Positions 61,401-64,000 of a stretch of 64,000 bases of DNA are shown here, piece by piece. The stretch covers positions 1-64,000 of the forward strand of contig CADAOD010000003.1 in NCBI GenBank assembly GCA_902789415.1. Reading direction: 5' to 3'. The position numbers were made by a program, and so were the translations under genes. The stretch's first letter is position 1. The number at the start of each line of letters is the position of its first letter. The notes under the pieces are model-generated. The model ran no database searches. It saw nothing but the letters and a program-made list of their open reading frames with translations, and had not been told where the DNA came from. The DNA is from an uncultured Prevotellaceae bacterium. Its GTDB lineage: Bacteria; Bacteroidota; Bacteroidia; Bacteroidales; Bacteroidaceae.

Positions 61401-61654
61401 CGATGTTTATCTACGACAACTCGTATGTAAAGTGCCGCGAAATCACCTTCGGCTATACCTTCCCCGAGAAGTGGCTGGGTAAGACCGTTAAGGGCCTGAA
61501 CGTATCGTTCGTTGCTCGTAACCCATTCATCGTATGGAAGAACATTCCTAACATCGATCCTGACTCTGGTTACAACACCTCAGGACTTGGTTTGGAGTAT
61601 GGTTCGCTGCCTTCACGCCGCAGCTATGGTATCAATGTTAATGTTAAATTTTAA
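58475..61654 (+). CDS. SusC-type TonB-linked outer-membrane transporter
   Basis: A 1059-residue outer-membrane importer of oligosaccharides. A signal peptide is followed by a carboxypeptidase-regulatory-like domain (ISGTVEDANGPMIGATVKVVG), a TonB box and plug (LLDEVVVTALGIKRDRKALGYAL, LRGNTEISGNNQPLYVIDGVP), and a large barrel with a C-terminal YGINVNVKF. It lies 36 bp after the GH5 gene and 12 bp before SusD, so it is co-transcribed with both. Confidence 0.96.
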   Translation: MYIKKSKTLLSLLLAGMMWMPLTAGAVTTNGHATSVAPDDQTISGTVEDANGPMIGATVKVVGSASGTVTDIDGNFKIKCKPGDMLEISYIGFATKQVKAKQGMKILMEEDKTLLDEVVVTALGIKRDRKALGYALSEVKGEELTKAKETNVINSLSGKVAGLVVQNTAGGASGSTRVLLRGNTEISGNNQPLYVIDGVPLDNTNFGSVGTEGGFDLGDGISAINPDDIENMTVLKGPAASALYGSRASHGVILITTKKADKDKVSVEYNGSLTFDQQLAKWDDIQQVYGMGYSGAYSPTATSGTNSSWGAKADDLLIEYFDHEKRPFLMYPNNTSEFFRTGMTTQNTAILSVNSGKTGVRFSVTDMRNKDILPNTHMSRDNFNLRVNTSAGPVDFDFTANYTREDVKNRPALGDSQSNIGKNLMTLAGTYNQAWLQHYQTEDGDYANWNGNDQYNKNPYWDLYKNENTTGKDVFRLTGKAIWNITEHLKLQGTIGTDMNFMSFQDFICRTTPGKQAGQLQNMKFNNRTLNAELLALYNNQFGDFDVNATLGGNIFKVNNKTDIFTGTDQQMKDIVAIMNYAEQSVEQNTYKKQINSLFGSASVGYHHTYYLEATVRGDKSSTLPTNNNVYIYPSFSGSVVFSEFIKNKNLINYGKIRASWAQVGSDTDPYQLALNYTTGKYSYGGYVIGMINNSTQPNKDLKPTRTNSFELGLEMKFFKGRLGLDVTYYNQLSKDQIIGLASSSTSGYNYRLINAGEIQNKGIEIALNGRVLQIKDFAWDAGANFSKNTNKVKSLIDGMDYFELEKATWCGVSVGAEVGKNYGSIIGKDFKRTADGQVIINAESGLPEVDDQTHTLGNASWDWTGGFYSTFTYKNFRLSAGFDVKVGADLFSMSMRSAYATGKASGTLEGREEWYRSEELRKQANMTLNEWREAGKCQGLIVPGVIDNGDGTYRQNDIPVNPESYWKTATENAPSMFIYDNSYVKCREITFGYTFPEKWLGKTVKGLNVSFVARNPFIVWKNIPNIDPDSGYNTSGLGLEYGSLPSRRSYGINVNVKF

Positions 61655-61666
61655 TGAGTATCAGTT

Positions 61667-63409
61667 ATGATTACCAAATATATTAAGAAAACTCTTTTTG
61701 CAGGTATGGTTAGCTGTACCTTCCTGGCCACTGCATCGTGCAGCGACAGTTACATGGAGAAACTGAATACCGACGAGTCCAAGGCGTCGTCGATTGCGCC
61801 AAGCGCCCAGCTCACTACAGCTTTGCTGCAGACCTATGGCGACTTTGGACTGATGGACACCTATCGTAGCTATATTACTGGTTTTACACAGCACTTTGCT
61901 GGTGGATGGAACGTTAGCAACTATGCTGGTAGCGTACATGCACAGGACGATCAGATGCGACTGATTTGGGACCAGTACTACTCTGTGGCTATCAAGAATA
62001 TTGTAGATGCCATCGCAAACTCTGAGGATATGCCCAACACCAATGCCGCTCTGCGCATTCATCGTGTTTACCTCATGTCGGTACTTACCGATACCTACGG
62101 CGATGTACCTTGCACCGAGGCTGGCTTAGGCTTTATCAAGGGCATCTCTAATCCTAAGTACGATACTCAGGAGGAGATTTATAACTTCTTCTTCGAAGAG
62201 TTGGCTGCTTGTGTAGATCAGCTTGGTACTGGCACCGATAATATTGGTGGCGACGTTACCAGTCTGTATGGCGATCCTGCTGCTTGGCGTAAGTATGCCA
62301 ATGCCCTGCGCCTGCGTTTTGCCATGCGTATCAGCGATGTAAACCCAACAAAGGCTCAGCAGGAGTTCGAAAAGGCTCTCTCGGCTAATGGTGGTTACAT
62401 CTCTTCTGAGTCTGATGATGCTTACATCATCTATACCGACAGCCCATTCACCCTCTACGACGGCTCGCGCGACCTTGATTTCCGTGTAAACGCACTCGGC
62501 GAGATTCTGTATGGTCAGGATCCTACTTCGCCAACATTTATCTGCTCCACATTCTTCAATATCTTAAAGGATAACAACGATCCACGCCTTTATCGCATCT
62601 GCCGTCACTACATCAACACCAACCGTTCGGAGATTAAGCCCGACCGCGAGTGGAATATCGATGTAACTGATGAGGTTATTGCCTATCTCGACAAGGTTGG
62701 TACCTATACCGCTTGTGTTCCAGGAGCTGCCTGGTGGAGCGATTGGGTAAACGCACCTGCCAATTCCGAGATTCCTACTCTCGAGAAGTATGTTAAAATG
62801 TATCCCGAGGCTGGTTTCGATCAGAATAACTTCAATGCACGTATGATTCGTCCATTCCTCTCTATCGACTTTGAGATGCCTGATTGCCCAGGTACCCTTA
62901 TCAACTCTGCCGAGGTTGAGTTCCTGCTGGCCGAGGCCAAGCTTAAGGGCTGGAACGTAAATGGTTCAGTTGAGGAGCACTTTAAGGCTGGTATCAAGGC
63001 TTCGATGGATTGGATGAACACCCACTATCTGCAGAACAAGGATAAGATTTCGGATGCCGATATCGATGCTTACATCAACGGTTTGTTGAGCGCTGGCGTG
63101 CTTACTACCAACGCCAAGGAGGCCATCAACACTCAGGCTTACATCCTGCACATGATGAACCCTGCCGAGGCTTGGGCCAACCTGCGTCGTTCCGACTATC
63201 CTGTACTGGCCGACCGCACCAAGCTGGCTATCCGTCCCGACTTTACTTACGACGATGCTAATCTTACAACACCTACTCGCCTGCGTTATCCTATCCTGGA
63301 GAACCAGTACAATAGCGAGAACTACAAGGCAGCTATCGATCGCCTGGGTGGCAAGGACGATTGGCACAAGCGTCTCTGGTGGGACACAAGCGATATCAAT
63401 GTCGAGTAA
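61667..63409 (+). CDS. SusD/RagB-type surface glycan-binding lipoprotein
   Basis: A 580-residue lipoprotein with lipobox Cys25 (LATASCSDSYMEKLN). The SusD TPR-type helical core appears as RVYLMSVLTDTYGDVPCTEA and WRKYANALRLRFAMRI, and the C-terminal region has PAEAWANLRRSDYPVL and RLRYPILENQYNSENY. It forms the lid of the SusC transporter. The substrate is not clear from sequence. Confidence 0.95.
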   Translation: MITKYIKKTLFAGMVSCTFLATASCSDSYMEKLNTDESKASSIAPSAQLTTALLQTYGDFGLMDTYRSYITGFTQHFAGGWNVSNYAGSVHAQDDQMRLIWDQYYSVAIKNIVDAIANSEDMPNTNAALRIHRVYLMSVLTDTYGDVPCTEAGLGFIKGISNPKYDTQEEIYNFFFEELAACVDQLGTGTDNIGGDVTSLYGDPAAWRKYANALRLRFAMRISDVNPTKAQQEFEKALSANGGYISSESDDAYIIYTDSPFTLYDGSRDLDFRVNALGEILYGQDPTSPTFICSTFFNILKDNNDPRLYRICRHYINTNRSEIKPDREWNIDVTDEVIAYLDKVGTYTACVPGAAWWSDWVNAPANSEIPTLEKYVKMYPEAGFDQNNFNARMIRPFLSIDFEMPDCPGTLINSAEVEFLLAEAKLKGWNVNGSVEEHFKAGIKASMDWMNTHYLQNKDKISDADIDAYINGLLSAGVLTTNAKEAINTQAYILHMMNPAEAWANLRRSDYPVLADRTKLAIRPDFTYDDANLTTPTRLRYPILENQYNSENYKAAIDRLGGKDDWHKRLWWDTSDINVE

Positions 63410-63433
63410 TAACTTTAAACATGTAAAAGCATT

Positions 63434-64000
63434 ATGATTACCAAGAATATATCAAAATATCTCGCCATGTTCTTCATGGTTTGCGGCATGGCTGCCAATA
63501 CAGCTTGCACATCTGATGAGGATCCGTTCTTCACGGCTGGCGAGGACGACTATCCTCGTATCCTTAACACGGATATCCCCGAGGGTCAGGGTGGCGAGCC
63601 TGGTGTGCTCATGACCATCGAGCGCACCCAGAACTTCCAGTTCGATGTGATGGTTACCCCCGTTAAGTACACCACCGTTACCTGGCTTATCGACGATGAG
63701 CAGGTGGCCGAGGGTCTGTCGATCGATACCCCTGTACTGGCTGGCGAGCATCTGGTAAAGATTGTGGCCACCACTACTATGGGTCTGGAAACATCGCGTA
63801 CCTGCAAGCTCGTGGTATTACCTGCCGAGGGCGATCCCACACTGGCCAGCGATGGCAAGTCGCGTTGGCTCACTATCGGTACCACCAAGACTATCGATTG
63901 CGCCAATGCCACCAACGTTACTAAGGTGTATGTAGGCAAGCAGGAGTGCAGCAACGTATCGTTTGCCAACGGCAAGCTTACCTTTACCGTTCCTAACATG
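63434..64000 (+). CDS. Surface glycan-binding lipoprotein, 5' part (runs off the window)
   Basis: The first 189 codons of a lipoprotein with the lipobox in AANTACTSDED. The first mature domain looks Ig-like (TVTWLIDDEQVAEG, HLVKIVATTTMGLETSRTCKLVV), the common start of SusE/SGBP-position proteins. It follows SusD by 24 bp. The 3' end lies beyond base 64000, so length and later domains are not known. Confidence 0.75.
   Translation, partial: MITKNISKYLAMFFMVCGMAANTACTSDEDPFFTAGEDDYPRILNTDIPEGQGGEPGVLMTIERTQNFQFDVMVTPVKYTTVTWLIDDEQVAEGLSIDTPVLAGEHLVKIVATTTMGLETSRTCKLVVLPAEGDPTLASDGKSRWLTIGTTKTIDCANATNVTKVYVGKQECSNVSFANGKLTFTVPNM

Noticed and set aside
1..64000. tRNA, rRNA or CRISPR arrays
   Set aside because: No cloverleaf ending in a TTC loop, no ribosomal signature and no evenly spaced repeats with unique spacers were noticed.

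Overview
The window looks like chromosome of a Bacteroidales bacterium, most likely Prevotella in the broad sense (Segatella/Xylanibacter type). The signs are SusC/SusD proteins, surface lipoproteins with a Cys-Ser/Thr-Lys-Asp-Asp start, a YDLQGR...KGIYI C-terminal tail, and promoters of the Bacteroidetes form TTTG-N19-21-TAnnTTTG. The species cannot be fixed by reading alone. I found no tRNA, rRNA, CRISPR array or transposase.

Layout. 1-5.9 kb: the 3' end of metG, then surface-glycan genes (IspD/TarI-like cytidylyltransferase, SDR epimerase, LicD, flippase, GT2). 5.9-13.6 kb: a tight eight-gene leftward operon, yicC-gmk-nadD followed by a phosphoethanolamine transferase, two acyltransferases, a HAD phosphatase and a polytopic membrane protein. 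13.8-19.4 kb: a secreted histidine phosphatase, facing a leftward operon of GH3-like protein, Ig-like lipoprotein and DUF3108 protein. 19.5-24.0 kb: an ECF sigma factor coupled to an anti-sigma-like protein with a barrel-like C-terminus, then rnc, fabF and acpP. 24.3-29.1 kb: DUF4254, a GT9 heptosyltransferase-like protein, a solute-binding-domain histidine kinase, and a protein with two nuclease domains.

29.1-42.9 kb is an accessory region. It holds a vapE-type NTPase gene enclosed by about 90-bp inverted repeats (29670-31275), dinD, a probable structured RNA of about 345 nt with its own promoter and terminator (32292-32638), an AT-rich run of lipoprotein genes ending in a second phosphoethanolamine transferase, an AAA ATPase, and a join between a broken rhuM gene and the tail of an aldo/keto reductase gene.

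42.97-51.3 kb is a vitamin B12 locus: a cobalamin riboswitch drives btuB, a btuG-like gene, two secreted-protein genes and btuF; cobD and btuD lie opposite. No permease gene (btuC) is present. mntP follows. 51.99-64 kb is a polysaccharide utilisation locus: GH36 alpha-galactosidase, a membrane-bound regulator with AraC output but no kinase or receiver, GH5, SusC, SusD and a partial surface lipoprotein. The GH36 plus GH5 pair would suit a galactose-decorated beta-glycan such as galactomannan, but the substrate is inference.

The best candidates for something undescribed are the inverted-repeat vapE unit, the structured RNA at 32.3 kb, and the kinase/double-nuclease gene pair.
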